Part shown: piece after piece, positions 31,593-40,295 of the stretch
Layout: each line of letters opens with the position of its first letter
Position numbering within the stretch: position 1 is the first letter of the stretch
DNA from: Enterobacter cloacae subsp. cloacae ATCC 13047
GTDB taxonomy: Bacteria > Pseudomonadota > Gammaproteobacteria > Enterobacterales > Enterobacteriaceae
Length of the DNA: 64,000 nt
NCBI RefSeq assembly: GCF_000025565.1
Contig: NC_014121.1
Coordinates: 372,001 to 436,000 of the forward strand
Reading direction: 5' to 3'
Made by a program: the position numbers and the translations under genes
The notes under the pieces: model-generated
Databases searched by the model: none
What the model was told of the DNA's origin: nothing
Seen by the model: the letters and a program-made list of their open reading frames with translations, nothing else

Positions 31593-32330
31593 ATGACAAA
31601 GAGATGGATGTTGATCACCGGCGGCAGCAGAGGAATCGGACAGGCTTTGGTGAGCCACCTTCTGCCCGAGTGGAACATTGTGTTTACCGGCCGCAATGAG
31701 GCCGGAATTGGCCGTACGCTGGCGCAGGCGAAAGGTCTGCGCACGGCAACCTGGGTAAAAGGTTACCGCTGCGATGGCCGCGATGAGGCGGATGTCCAAC
31801 GGCTGGCGACGTCGCTACTTGACGAGTTTGGCGCACCAGCGGCCATTGTACACAACGCCGGAATGACCCGTGACGCACTGCATATTCATCAAACGGCACG
31901 CGACTGGCAGGATGTGCTAACGAACAACCTGGTTGCGCTCGTGAACTGGAACCGAACGCTTTTACCCGCCATGATGATGCAGGGGAGCGGAGCCGTGGTA
32001 TTGATGTCGTCCGTAACGGCAATAAAGGGCAATAGCGGCCAAACGGCCTATGCAGCCAGTAAGGCCGCAATGATTGGCCTGACGCGTTCGCTGGCGCAGG
32101 AGATGGGACGCTTTGGCATTCGGGTTAACTGTCTGGCGCCGGGACTGATTGAAGGTGAAATGGTTGAGGCTATCCCTGAAGCCCGCCTGAAAGCCATGCG
32201 GCAGAGCATTCCCTTACGCCGTCTGGGGCAAACGCAGGACGTGGCGCACGCTGTTGCCTTTCTGGCCGGAGAAGGAAGCCGCTATCTCACCGGGCAAACG
32301 CTGGTACTGGACGGAGGGCTGTCAGCCTGA
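31593..32330 (+). CDS. FabG-like 3-ketoacyl-ACP reductase (SDR)
   Basis: 245 aa short-chain dehydrogenase. NADP-binding TGGSRGIG (residues 9-16), HNAGMTRD, the catalytic Ser in VLMSSVTAIKG, YAASK (Tyr-x3-Lys) and the C-terminal TGQTLVLDGG are all present. It reduces the 3-keto group made by the ketosynthase. It starts one base after the ACP stop and is the last gene of the rightward cluster. No enoyl reductase is present, so the chain made would be hydroxylated or unsaturated unless host FabI acts. Confidence 0.92.
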   Translation: MTKRWMLITGGSRGIGQALVSHLLPEWNIVFTGRNEAGIGRTLAQAKGLRTATWVKGYRCDGRDEADVQRLATSLLDEFGAPAAIVHNAGMTRDALHIHQTARDWQDVLTNNLVALVNWNRTLLPAMMMQGSGAVVLMSSVTAIKGNSGQTAYAASKAAMIGLTRSLAQEMGRFGIRVNCLAPGLIEGEMVEAIPEARLKAMRQSIPLRRLGQTQDVAHAVAFLAGEGSRYLTGQTLVLDGGLSA

Positions 32331-32337
32331 GTTAAGG

Positions 32338-32365
32338 CAGCCGCGAGAAGGGCGACTTCCCGCGG
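32338..32365. terminator. Hairpin between convergent reductase and HD-domain genes
   Basis: CAGCCGCG and CGCGGCT arms in the 36-bp gap between two converging stop codons. It probably ends transcription from both sides, although the T-run is weak. Confidence 0.5.
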
Positions 32366-32366
32366 C

Positions 32367-33539
32367 TCATGACAGGGTTAGTTGATTAATTCGCTGTACC
32401 AGAGCGCGTCGTTCTTTGACCGACTCATGGAATATCTGTAATAAAATCGCACTGTGTTGCTGCACGACACCCGCCAGCGCGGGGGCGATTTCCGCCGTTT
32501 CACCTACCCGGGCCTTAAATTCGGACGATAGCGTGACCCCCTGAAGTAACGAGGCCAGCCAAATGCTGGCTTTGATAATCGTCACTTCCGGCGGATAAGC
32601 GGATTTTGCATCTACGGATTTCTGAAGCTGACACCATCCTGCTATGTCTCTTATTGCCTCAATAGGATAGAGCTCATCCCAAACTGCTTTTCCCTCATCG
32701 GTCTGTGCCGGTGTGGCGCACAGGGCCAGGCTCGGGAGATTATGCAATAGCCCTCCGATTTCAATCTTTAAACACTGCACGGGAGGAATACCCATTTCTC
32801 TGGCAAGGTATCCCGATATTCGCCCGACCACCAGAGAGTGCTGAACCCCATGTTGACTGAATCCATCTATAATAAACGCCAGCATACCGGCGATATCGCG
32901 AAAGTTGTGTAATGAGAGGGGGTCGTTATGAATGCGGGGGATTTCTTTAATATAATCGTCAAACTCTGTTGATTGAATTCTTAGCCAAAAATGATCCCTG
33001 CTTGCGACCCTTTGGAAGGCATGGATATAGTCAGGTTGAAACAGGTCGTTCTCACCGCTGACAATAATTTTTATAATTTCTTCTTGTGCGGTGATGATAT
33101 CGCTGGCCCGGTAGTGAGAGATTAATACATCCAGACGATCGGCCAGATAAATGATATGGCTTTCTTTCGGGGTTTTAATGCCATTAACACACGCCCCCCG
33201 ACCATTATTCCAGTGGGTATGATGATATCGCACAATGGCGTTCAGCGGATTCAGTAAAGGGACACTGGCCAGCAATTCCGCTCCCACAGCAGCGTGGTTA
33301 TTGAGTTCATTATCGTAATAGCTCATAGGCTGGAGGCGAGACTCTTCATTCAGTCCTCCAATATCATGAAGCAGGGCCGCCAGCAGGGTTTTCCGACATT
33401 GCGCAGGCGTAAACTGCGACTCTCGTGCCAGGAGCCAGGCAATATACGCCGTTCTGACATGATGCAAGTTAAGCCGAGGATTGATCATGTCTATTATTTT
33501 TGAGATGCAAGCCAGTGATTCTATTAAGTTTATATTCAT
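32367..33539 (-). CDS. HD-GYP-like domain protein, partly degenerate
   Basis: 390 aa with two HD-type halves. The first has HHVRTAYIAWLLA, LLHDIGG (about residue 57), NNHAAVGAELL and RYHHTHWNNGRG. These match HD-GYP c-di-GMP phosphodiesterases except that the GYP triplet is not present. The second half (QHSLVVGRISGYLAREMGI ... IEIGGLLHNLP) keeps the fold pattern, but HD is replaced by HN. It could be a weak phosphodiesterase or a nucleotide-binding regulator. It faces the peptide/acyl cluster and is followed upstream by regulator genes, which suggests a regulatory role. Confidence 0.72.
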   Translation of the reverse strand: MNINLIESLACISKIIDMINPRLNLHHVRTAYIAWLLARESQFTPAQCRKTLLAALLHDIGGLNEESRLQPMSYYDNELNNHAAVGAELLASVPLLNPLNAIVRYHHTHWNNGRGACVNGIKTPKESHIIYLADRLDVLISHYRASDIITAQEEIIKIIVSGENDLFQPDYIHAFQRVASRDHFWLRIQSTEFDDYIKEIPRIHNDPLSLHNFRDIAGMLAFIIDGFSQHGVQHSLVVGRISGYLAREMGIPPVQCLKIEIGGLLHNLPSLALCATPAQTDEGKAVWDELYPIEAIRDIAGWCQLQKSVDAKSAYPPEVTIIKASIWLASLLQGVTLSSEFKARVGETAEIAPALAGVVQQHSAILLQIFHESVKERRALVQRINQLTLS

Positions 33540-33590
33540 GATATTGAAAATTTAACTTACGCTGTGCTTCGTTTAAGAAAACCACACAAA

Positions 33591-34058
33591 TTATTTTCGT
33601 TTGCAACCATACTGCGGAAATGTGTGGTTACCAAAGAGTAATGTATTATTATTGAGTTTATTAAGGTAAATTATTTTGTCGTCTGGCCCTTTGCCAAATA
33701 ATAAATTTATGGCGACAGTGTCATCAATATTATCTGTGCTGTCGCGCAGGGTGCGGACGCTCGTGACTTGATATAAATTCGCGCTGGGGTTAAATTTTTT
33801 GTATTTTATCTTGAGCGTTCGCGAAATCAGTTGGTTTTTATTGTCATGAGAGAGTAACCCATCGATATTCATGAGGATATGATCGTTCGCCATGTTGATA
33901 AAAATCAGCCCTTCAGCATGGACACTTTTGCCGTTAATGTTTTGTACGACAGAAAATTGCGATTCGCAGGAGAAAACAGCGGGGCTGGTAAATGAATACA
34001 TCCCCCCCGCCAGGAAGAGAGCGAGGCAGAGTAACAGGAAAAAGACGCGCTTAGACAT
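33591..34058 (-). CDS. FidL-like membrane protein
   Basis: 155 aa from ATG 34058. One N-terminal membrane segment (MSKRVFFLLLCLALFLAGGMYSF) is followed by a periplasmic domain. It resembles FidL, the small protein encoded with the ToxR-like regulator MarT in Salmonella SPI-3. Here too it follows a wHTH membrane regulator gene and overlaps it by 8 nt. In ToxR/ToxS-type pairs the second protein modulates the regulator in the periplasm; that role is inferred here. Confidence 0.7.
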   Translation of the reverse strand: MSKRVFFLLLCLALFLAGGMYSFTSPAVFSCESQFSVVQNINGKSVHAEGLIFINMANDHILMNIDGLLSHDNKNQLISRTLKIKYKKFNPSANLYQVTSVRTLRDSTDNIDDTVAINLLFGKGPDDKIIYLNKLNNNTLLFGNHTFPQYGCKRK

Positions 34059-34779
34059 TGTTTTTTTCTCTGTAATAAAAACTTTCGCAGTTACCGTTAT
34101 CACACTCAACGAGTAGCAATTGTATAATGTTACCTAAGGTTCCATTTATCTGCTTCTTGTAAAGGTACAGTTCTTTTGGCTGCGAACAGTCGAATGGTTG
34201 TGTTGTAAAATGAAAGCTATTTTTTACATCCCATAGCGACAGTGCGGGGGATGTAAAAATGATGCATTGGTCATCAACTATTTTATGTACGTTATTCCCT
34301 GAATCGACGGTGTGAGGCCTTATTACTAAAAGGATTGACACAATACCTAGCGCGATTATTCGGGCTATCCTTTCAAACACCGAAGGAGGAGGGGGGTTGC
34401 GCGTGGCTTCTGAGGTTTTTTCTTCCAGGAACGGGGTTCGATACTCGCGGTCGTTATGGATGATGACATCATCTGCAATCTTAAAACCAATGCGGGGAAC
34501 GGTAGTGATAATCTCTTTTTCCACGCCCAGGTCGTTCAGATTTCTGCGTAACGTTGAGATATATTGATTGAGGTTACTATTTGATGCTCTGGCACCGTAC
34601 TGATCAAACACGGAATGAAAAATTTCACTTCTGGACAGGATATCGCCGCGGTGATTGAGTAATTCTGCTAATAGACGCGTCGATGTCTGAGATAATTCAA
34701 CGCAATCCCCGGTAAGCACATTAAGGAGAGATGCATCCTCCGTATCAAAAGTGATAAATCCCTCAATATCGTACCTCAT
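34051..34779 (-). CDS. MarT/ToxR-like membrane-bound winged-helix regulator
   Basis: 242 aa. The N-terminal OmpR/CadC-type winged helix (about residues 1-105) contains ELSQTSTRLLAELLNHRGDILSRSEI and STLRRNLNDLG...ITTVPRIGFKI. One membrane helix (IARIIALGIVSILLVIRP, about 138-155) follows, then a periplasmic domain of about 85 residues with cysteines. This is the MarT/CadC/ToxR architecture, which senses at the membrane and binds DNA directly. Divergent from a PapI-like gene; the 168-bp gap between them has several inverted repeats. Likely targets are the fimbrial or peptide genes nearby. Confidence 0.8.
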   Translation of the reverse strand: MRYDIEGFITFDTEDASLLNVLTGDCVELSQTSTRLLAELLNHRGDILSRSEIFHSVFDQYGARASNSNLNQYISTLRRNLNDLGVEKEIITTVPRIGFKIADDVIIHNDREYRTPFLEEKTSEATRNPPPPSVFERIARIIALGIVSILLVIRPHTVDSGNNVHKIVDDQCIIFTSPALSLWDVKNSFHFTTQPFDCSQPKELYLYKKQINGTLGNIIQLLLVECDNGNCESFYYREKNNV

Positions 34780-34820
34780 ATCCCTCTCCTCCCTAAGCCC
34801 TACTTTTCTCTCACATACCG

Positions 34821-34920
34821 ACTGTTTTTGATAAAACAGTATGAAAGCCAGATAAAAACCCTGTTTTTACTTTCATTTGAAGCTAATGTTGCTGGTTGAC
34901 TCAAGGGATTTCATACTGTT
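34821..34920. promoter_or_regulatory. Inverted repeats between MarT-like and PapI-like genes
   Basis: ACTGTTTT-TGAT-AAAACAGT is a perfect palindrome at 34821-34840. A second pair has 12-bp arms: AACAGTATGAAA at 34835-34846 and TTTCATACTGTT at 34909-34920. A possible -35 (TTGACT, 34896-34901) for the PapI-like gene lies inside. These look like operators for one of the two flanking regulators. Confidence 0.5.
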
Positions 34921-34947
34921 AACTCCTTCAAAACTCAGGAGTCGACA

Positions 34948-35268
34948 ATGAAACTCTCACTGTGTTCATACAACCCGGAGGCTGTACATCCAGGCTACAA
35001 CGCACCTCACGACAATCTGCAGATGTTAGCGGCGGAAATGGGAATAAGTGGTCTGGCGATGATCAGAGGCCCGGAACAAATGTTGATTCTCAATTTACTT
35101 AAAGATCATAGCACGCAGGGACTGTCCACGAGGGAGCTTGCCAATCTGTGCGGTATTTCAATTTATAAAGTTAGACACTTACTTCTTCCGCTGGAAAAAT
35201 ATGGCCAGGTTATACGGGATAAAATGCAAAAGCATCATCAGTGGTTTTTGTCAAAGGATGCGACATAA
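34948..35268 (+). CDS. PapI/FaeA-like winged-helix regulator
   Basis: 106 aa. The C-terminal 65 residues match the PapI/FaeA family: ILNLLKDHSTQGLSTRELANLC, then ISIYKVRHLLLPLEKYGQVIRD and HQWFLSKD (compare the family core YQARYYLLLLEKEG...WFLK). An N-terminal extension of about 40 residues is unlike PapI. PapI-type proteins work with Lrp at Dam-methylated sites to control fimbrial phase variation. No GATC is present before this gene or before the fimbrial operon at 14.4 kb, so the mechanism may differ. Good ribosome site (AGGAG) before ATG 34948. Confidence 0.7.
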   Translation: MKLSLCSYNPEAVHPGYNAPHDNLQMLAAEMGISGLAMIRGPEQMLILNLLKDHSTQGLSTRELANLCGISIYKVRHLLLPLEKYGQVIRDKMQKHHQWFLSKDAT

Positions 35269-35601
35269 TTATGTTTGCATTCTAACAAGGGGTATTTTTA
35301 TTTGCAACAATGGCACGGAAGTCAAATAGATATATCTAAGACTTTTGAAAAATACTAATTATAATCTCGCAGGACGTTAAGAAAATTCCCAATAAATGTA
35401 TTAACGTTCCTGTATTAATACTTATGAATTCATGTTTTTTGATTCAAAATAATATTGTTGTATTGCAGCTAAATGCCCTGCTTTACGTACGAGTGAATCA
35501 TGCACCGAGGGGCCATGGAGAGTAGATGGGGAAGCGTGAATAGTTTGACGTTGAAAGTCATCTGAGGGGAATGCCCCCGGTGTTTTGGCGCTGAAAAGCA
35601 A

Positions 35602-35626
35602 AAACCCAGCCATAGGCTGGGTTCTT
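35602..35626 (-). terminator. Terminator of the original tRNA-Phe locus
   Basis: AACCCAGCC-ATA-GGCTGGGTT with an A-run on its left, i.e. a T-run on the minus strand. It follows the tRNA-Phe 3' fragment in the leftward direction and is probably the native terminator left on the chromosomal side after island integration. The 35269-35601 stretch between the PapI-like gene and this hairpin shows no gene. Confidence 0.75.
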
Positions 35627-35633
35627 TAAATAG

Positions 35634-35682
35634 TGGTGCCCGGACTCGGAATCGAACCAAGGACACGGGGATTTTCAATCCC
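35634..35682 (-). repeat. tRNA-Phe 3'-end direct repeat (att site, left end of island)
   Basis: 49 bp identical to the 3' part of tRNA-Phe(GAA) on the minus strand, from the CCA end through the T-arm and the anticodon (TTTTCAATCCC). An identical copy is at 44311-44359. The 5' half of the tRNA does not follow, so this is not a functional gene. It marks the left junction of integrated DNA. A degenerate tRNA-like stretch (ATGCTCTATCAG) follows at 35699-35710. Confidence 0.88.
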
Positions 35683-36213
35683 TTCAAAAAAGACCAAATG
35701 CTCTATCAGCACTAACAGTTTTTTACTGGTTTGCCTTGAGAAAATGTTTAAGTTTGCTGCAATATGATGTAAGCAATGCTTAAATACGGTGTTTCGAAAC
35801 TACCATAATCCTACCATCAAATTGCCTTGGTTTAAGATGGCCCATCTTCGTATCCCAGTTCTAACAACTATATTGCATTAGGTGAGAGTACTTCATAATG
35901 AGCAAGCTAAAGCAATTAGCTCTTCAGAGATATCTGGGCTGATTCTGGTTGTTATGAGCTGCAACAGCTGACGTCCTCAGGTTAAGGTTTACTAAGATAA
36001 GTTTGTTTTCTTCGAAAGCTCTTGATGTTTCATGACATTGGCTAGATCGTGAACATATTGAAAGTTCGAGATAGTCACGGTAAACCTCACTTAAAGCAAT
36101 TACAGTAACTAAGGTTACTACTACGTGGAGCAATTTTGATATAGTTGGAGAGAATAAAGAAGAGTTCTGTTGTTCTAGGCTCTTGGTCTCGTTGAAGCAC
36201 AAAAGGATAGGGT
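35683..36213. other. Non-coding left end of the island
   Basis: About 530 bp of AT-rich DNA. I see no supportable gene; the longest open frame on the minus strand (ending at 35924) lacks a ribosome site and would need a TTG start. Base composition differs from the flanking chromosome, in line with acquired DNA. Confidence 0.5.
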
Positions 36214-36384
36214 GTGAACAAAATAAAAGCTGACTCAGATTTTCTTGTTAGTCATAAAACTAAAACATTGATTGGTATGACTTTGTTCGTACTTAAGGCA
36301 AGCCCTAATGTTCCGTTTACCGCCAGGCAATTGGCAATCAAAGTTTGCGAAAGCTTTCCTGAATACTGAATCGCCACGGATAAT

Positions 36385-37197
36385 CTAGACACTTCCTAGC
36401 CGTTGATAATACTGGTTTTCATATTCTGTCGGTGACATCTGATCGCTGGAACCATGCCGACGCTTACTGTTATAAAACATTTCGATGTAATCAAAAATAT
36501 CGCTGCGGGCTTCTTCCCGCGTTCCGTAGCTCTTTTTCTTTATCCGTTCGCGTTTCAACAACTGGAAAAAGCTTTCTGCAACCGCATTATCATGGCAGTT
36601 ACCGCGACGGCTCATGCTGCCCTCCAGGCCGTGTGATTTCAGGAACGACTGCCACTCATGGCTTGTGTACTGACTGCCCTGATCCGAATGAACCAGCACC
36701 TGTTTTTGGGGATTACGGCGCCATACAGCCATCAGCAGTGCGTTCAGGACAATGTCCTTTGTCATCCGGGATTGCATGGACCAGCCGATAATTTTGCGTG
36801 AGAACAGATCAACAACCACGGCAAGATACAGCCAGCCTTCGTGGGTCCTGATGTAGGTTATGTCCGTTACCCAACGCTTATCCGGAGCATCCGGATTGAA
36901 CTGTCGCTGGAGCCTGTTGGGCGACACGATACTGGCCTCGCCTTTACGTGCCCGCGGGCTCCGGTATCCGACCTGAGCCTTTATCCCGACACGTTTCATC
37001 AGTCGCCAGACTCTGTTCACTCCGCACTGTTGCCCGCTGTCCCGCAGATCCAGATGGATTTTGCGATAACCATAGACGCATCCCGATTCCAGCCAGAACT
37101 GTTTAATCTGTCCTGTCAGTCTCAGGTCTGCCTGATGGCGTTGTGAATGCGGCTGCTGAAGCCAGGCGTAAAAACCACTGGGATGAACATCCAGCAC
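36385..37197 (-). CDS. IS3-family transposase OrfB (DDE integrase domain)
   Basis: 270 aa. An N-terminal HTH_21-type segment (LDVHPSGFYAWLQ, GYRKIHLDLR) precedes the DDE catalytic core, with Asp in WVTDITYI, Asp in VLVHSDQGSQYTS and Glu in HDNAVAESFFQLLKRE. It is normally made as an OrfAB fusion by -1 frameshifting at the A7 run in orfA (37287-37293; A AAA AAG on the coding strand). No inactivating change was seen. Confidence 0.92.
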   Translation of the reverse strand: MLDVHPSGFYAWLQQPHSQRHQADLRLTGQIKQFWLESGCVYGYRKIHLDLRDSGQQCGVNRVWRLMKRVGIKAQVGYRSPRARKGEASIVSPNRLQRQFNPDAPDKRWVTDITYIRTHEGWLYLAVVVDLFSRKIIGWSMQSRMTKDIVLNALLMAVWRRNPQKQVLVHSDQGSQYTSHEWQSFLKSHGLEGSMSRRGNCHDNAVAESFFQLLKRERIKKKSYGTREEARSDIFDYIEMFYNSKRRHGSSDQMSPTEYENQYYQRLGSV

Positions 37198-37253
37198 CCG
37201 ACAGAGCAGGCGAACAGGCCAGCAACAGGTGTTGTCACGGATAAAGGCGTACC

Positions 37254-37538
37254 TCAGTCGGACAGCTTTGCGAAGTACGCCGCGGCTTTTTTTAATATGT
37301 CCCGTTCGTCGGTAACCCGCTTCAGCTCTTTCTGGAGACGGCGGATCTCGGCCTGAGCATCTGACTGTTCTTTATTAGCGGAAGAATCCGGACCGTACTT
37401 CTTTATCCAGGCGTAAAGGCTGTGGGTGGTGATATCGAGACGTGTTGCAACGCTGGCAACAGAATAACCGCGATCAACAACCTGTTTGACTGCTTCAGTT
37501 TTAAACTCTTCGGGATAACGCTTACCGCTCATGGGCAC
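37254..37538 (-). CDS. IS3-family transposase OrfA
   Basis: 94 aa with an HTH_8-type helix-turn-helix (KRYPEEFKTEAVKQVVDRGY to HSLYAWIKKYG) and a leucine-zipper-like coil (EIRRLQKELKRVTDERDILKK). It binds the IS ends and regulates transposition. The slippery A-run codes for the KK of DILKKA. Confidence 0.92.
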   Translation of the reverse strand: MPMSGKRYPEEFKTEAVKQVVDRGYSVASVATRLDITTHSLYAWIKKYGPDSSANKEQSDAQAEIRRLQKELKRVTDERDILKKAAAYFAKLSD

Positions 37539-37738
37539 CTCTCTTTAAGCCATCTTAAATGACTCTGAGGTGTCTGTTAAACCCGTGGCGATTCATACGC
37601 AGAAAAGAAACTTGCTTCATCAGAACATCTTTCGAGTGTTGAAGACCTAATCTCCCAGGTAGCGGCAGAGATAGGCGCCCAAAGACCTTCGCTGGTTAAG
37701 AGAAATGCTCATATTAATGTGACGGCAGGAAAACCTAG

Positions 37739-38933
<1,195 letters not shown>

Positions 38934-38998
38934 TTAAGGCCTTGATTATATAAGCTGTTCATGTCAGTATTTTGTTTTAAGCGGAAGAGAAAAACTCG

Positions 38999-40246
38999 AT
39001 GGGAAGTTCTGAACTTAGCTTGCTGCAAATGGCTGTCATGCAGTCTTGGAATGCGGTGGTGATTACCAGTGCTGACAGAGCAGCAGGATATCCTGTAAAA
39101 ATTGCGAATCCTGCTTTTTGTCAGATGACAGGTTACGCAATTGATGAGTTGTATGGTCAGTCCTTGAAGATGTTACAAGGTCCTGCTACAGATCAGGAGG
39201 TGATTAACCGGCTTAGAAATTGTCTTAGCAGTGGTGAATACTTTGAGGGTATGACCACTAATTACCGCAAAGATGGTTTGCCATATTTGGTGCGCTGGAA
39301 TATCTCACCGGTACGAGATGAAGAGGGCGACATCACGCACTTTGTTTCAGTGCAGCAAGATATGACTGCGTATGCCAAGGTTGAAGAGACCAGTAAAATT
39401 CTTGGTCAGGCATTGGATGCCGCAGCACAGCCGATACTCGTTACCGATGCGCAAGCTAAGATAATCTTTGCCAATCAAGCGTTTTGCCAGGTAAGCGATT
39501 ATGAAGAATCAGAATTAATCGGCAATACACCATCACTTTTCAAGTCAGGCTTACAAGACGATGACTTTTACAAGAACGTAAAAGCATCTTTAATGACAGC
39601 AAAGACGTTCCAGGCAATTTTCATTAATAAACGTAAAGACGGTACCTTGTATCATTCTGAGCAGAGTATCTCCGCTATCAAAGACCACGCTGGTAACATT
39701 ACTAACTATGTTAGTGTTGGAAAAGATGTCACTGAGCGACTTCGTGAAGAGCAAGCGCTACGTGAATCGGCAACAGTGGATCAACTAACTGGTTTGTTTA
39801 ACCGCAATCATGGTAAGGCGTTGTTAAGCGAGGCTTATAGCTTTACTCTTAGCCGGGAAGAGCCCATGAGTCTAATTCTTTGCGATATTGATCACTTTAA
39901 GCAGATTAATGATAGCTTTGGGCATCCTGTTGGTGATCAGATCTTAGCTCAAGTATCGGGTCTACTTCGAAAGTCGGTTCGGGGTAATGATCGGGTAATT
40001 CGTTGGGGCGGAGAGGAGTTTTTGATCCTGCTTGAGAATTGCACTGATATGGTAGCGGCAGAATTAGCTGAACGCTTGCGATTGCGAATTGCTTCAGAGC
40101 AGTTTCAGAATGTAGGCAAGGTCACCGTGTCACTGGGAGTTGCATCATTATTTCAGAAAGAAAGTTTAGAGCAGCTGATCAGCCGTTGCGATGAAGCCTT
40201 GTATAAGTCAAAACGTAATGGTCGAAACCAACTAACGTTAGCGTAA
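38999..40246 (+). CDS. PAS/LOV-like-PAS-GGDEF diguanylate cyclase
   Basis: 415 aa. PAS1 (about residues 10-130) follows LOV domains closely (NPAFCQMTGY, GQSLKMLQGPATD, NYRKDGLPYLVRWNISPVRDEEG, FVSVQQDMT). At the flavin-adduct position there is Leu56 in place of Cys. PAS2 spans about 135-255. The GGDEF domain has active GGEEF (337-341) and a product-inhibition RGND I-site (328-331). It should make c-di-GMP from two GTP. The gene lies between IS5 and another IS, and its AT-rich codon use differs from the neighbours, which suggests acquisition from a distant gammaproteobacterium. Confidence 0.88.
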   Translation: MGSSELSLLQMAVMQSWNAVVITSADRAAGYPVKIANPAFCQMTGYAIDELYGQSLKMLQGPATDQEVINRLRNCLSSGEYFEGMTTNYRKDGLPYLVRWNISPVRDEEGDITHFVSVQQDMTAYAKVEETSKILGQALDAAAQPILVTDAQAKIIFANQAFCQVSDYEESELIGNTPSLFKSGLQDDDFYKNVKASLMTAKTFQAIFINKRKDGTLYHSEQSISAIKDHAGNITNYVSVGKDVTERLREEQALRESATVDQLTGLFNRNHGKALLSEAYSFTLSREEPMSLILCDIDHFKQINDSFGHPVGDQILAQVSGLLRKSVRGNDRVIRWGGEEFLILLENCTDMVAAELAERLRLRIASEQFQNVGKVTVSLGVASLFQKESLEQLISRCDEALYKSKRNGRNQLTLA

Positions 40247-40295
40247 GCGTTCACCAGTAGCATGTTTGACCTGCCCCCACGATTAGATACAACAC

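Larger units (their letters stand above)
36367..37595 (-). mobile_element. IS3-family insertion sequence (1229 bp)
   Basis: Terminal inverted repeats begin TGAATCGCCACGG at both ends, with matching AGACAC further in. The element is flanked by a 3-bp direct repeat, TAC (36364-36366 and 37596-37598). It carries orfA and orfB on the minus strand and appears intact. The clean target duplication shows simple transposition into the small gene described above. Confidence 0.92.

Noticed and set aside
35634..35710. A complete tRNA-Phe gene at the left att site
   Set aside because: Only the 3' 49 bp match; the acceptor and D-arm half are replaced by unrelated or degenerate sequence.
35924..36202. 92-codon minus-strand frame in the island left end
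   Set aside because: Needs a TTG start, has no ribosome site and no recognisable domain; AT-rich chance frame.
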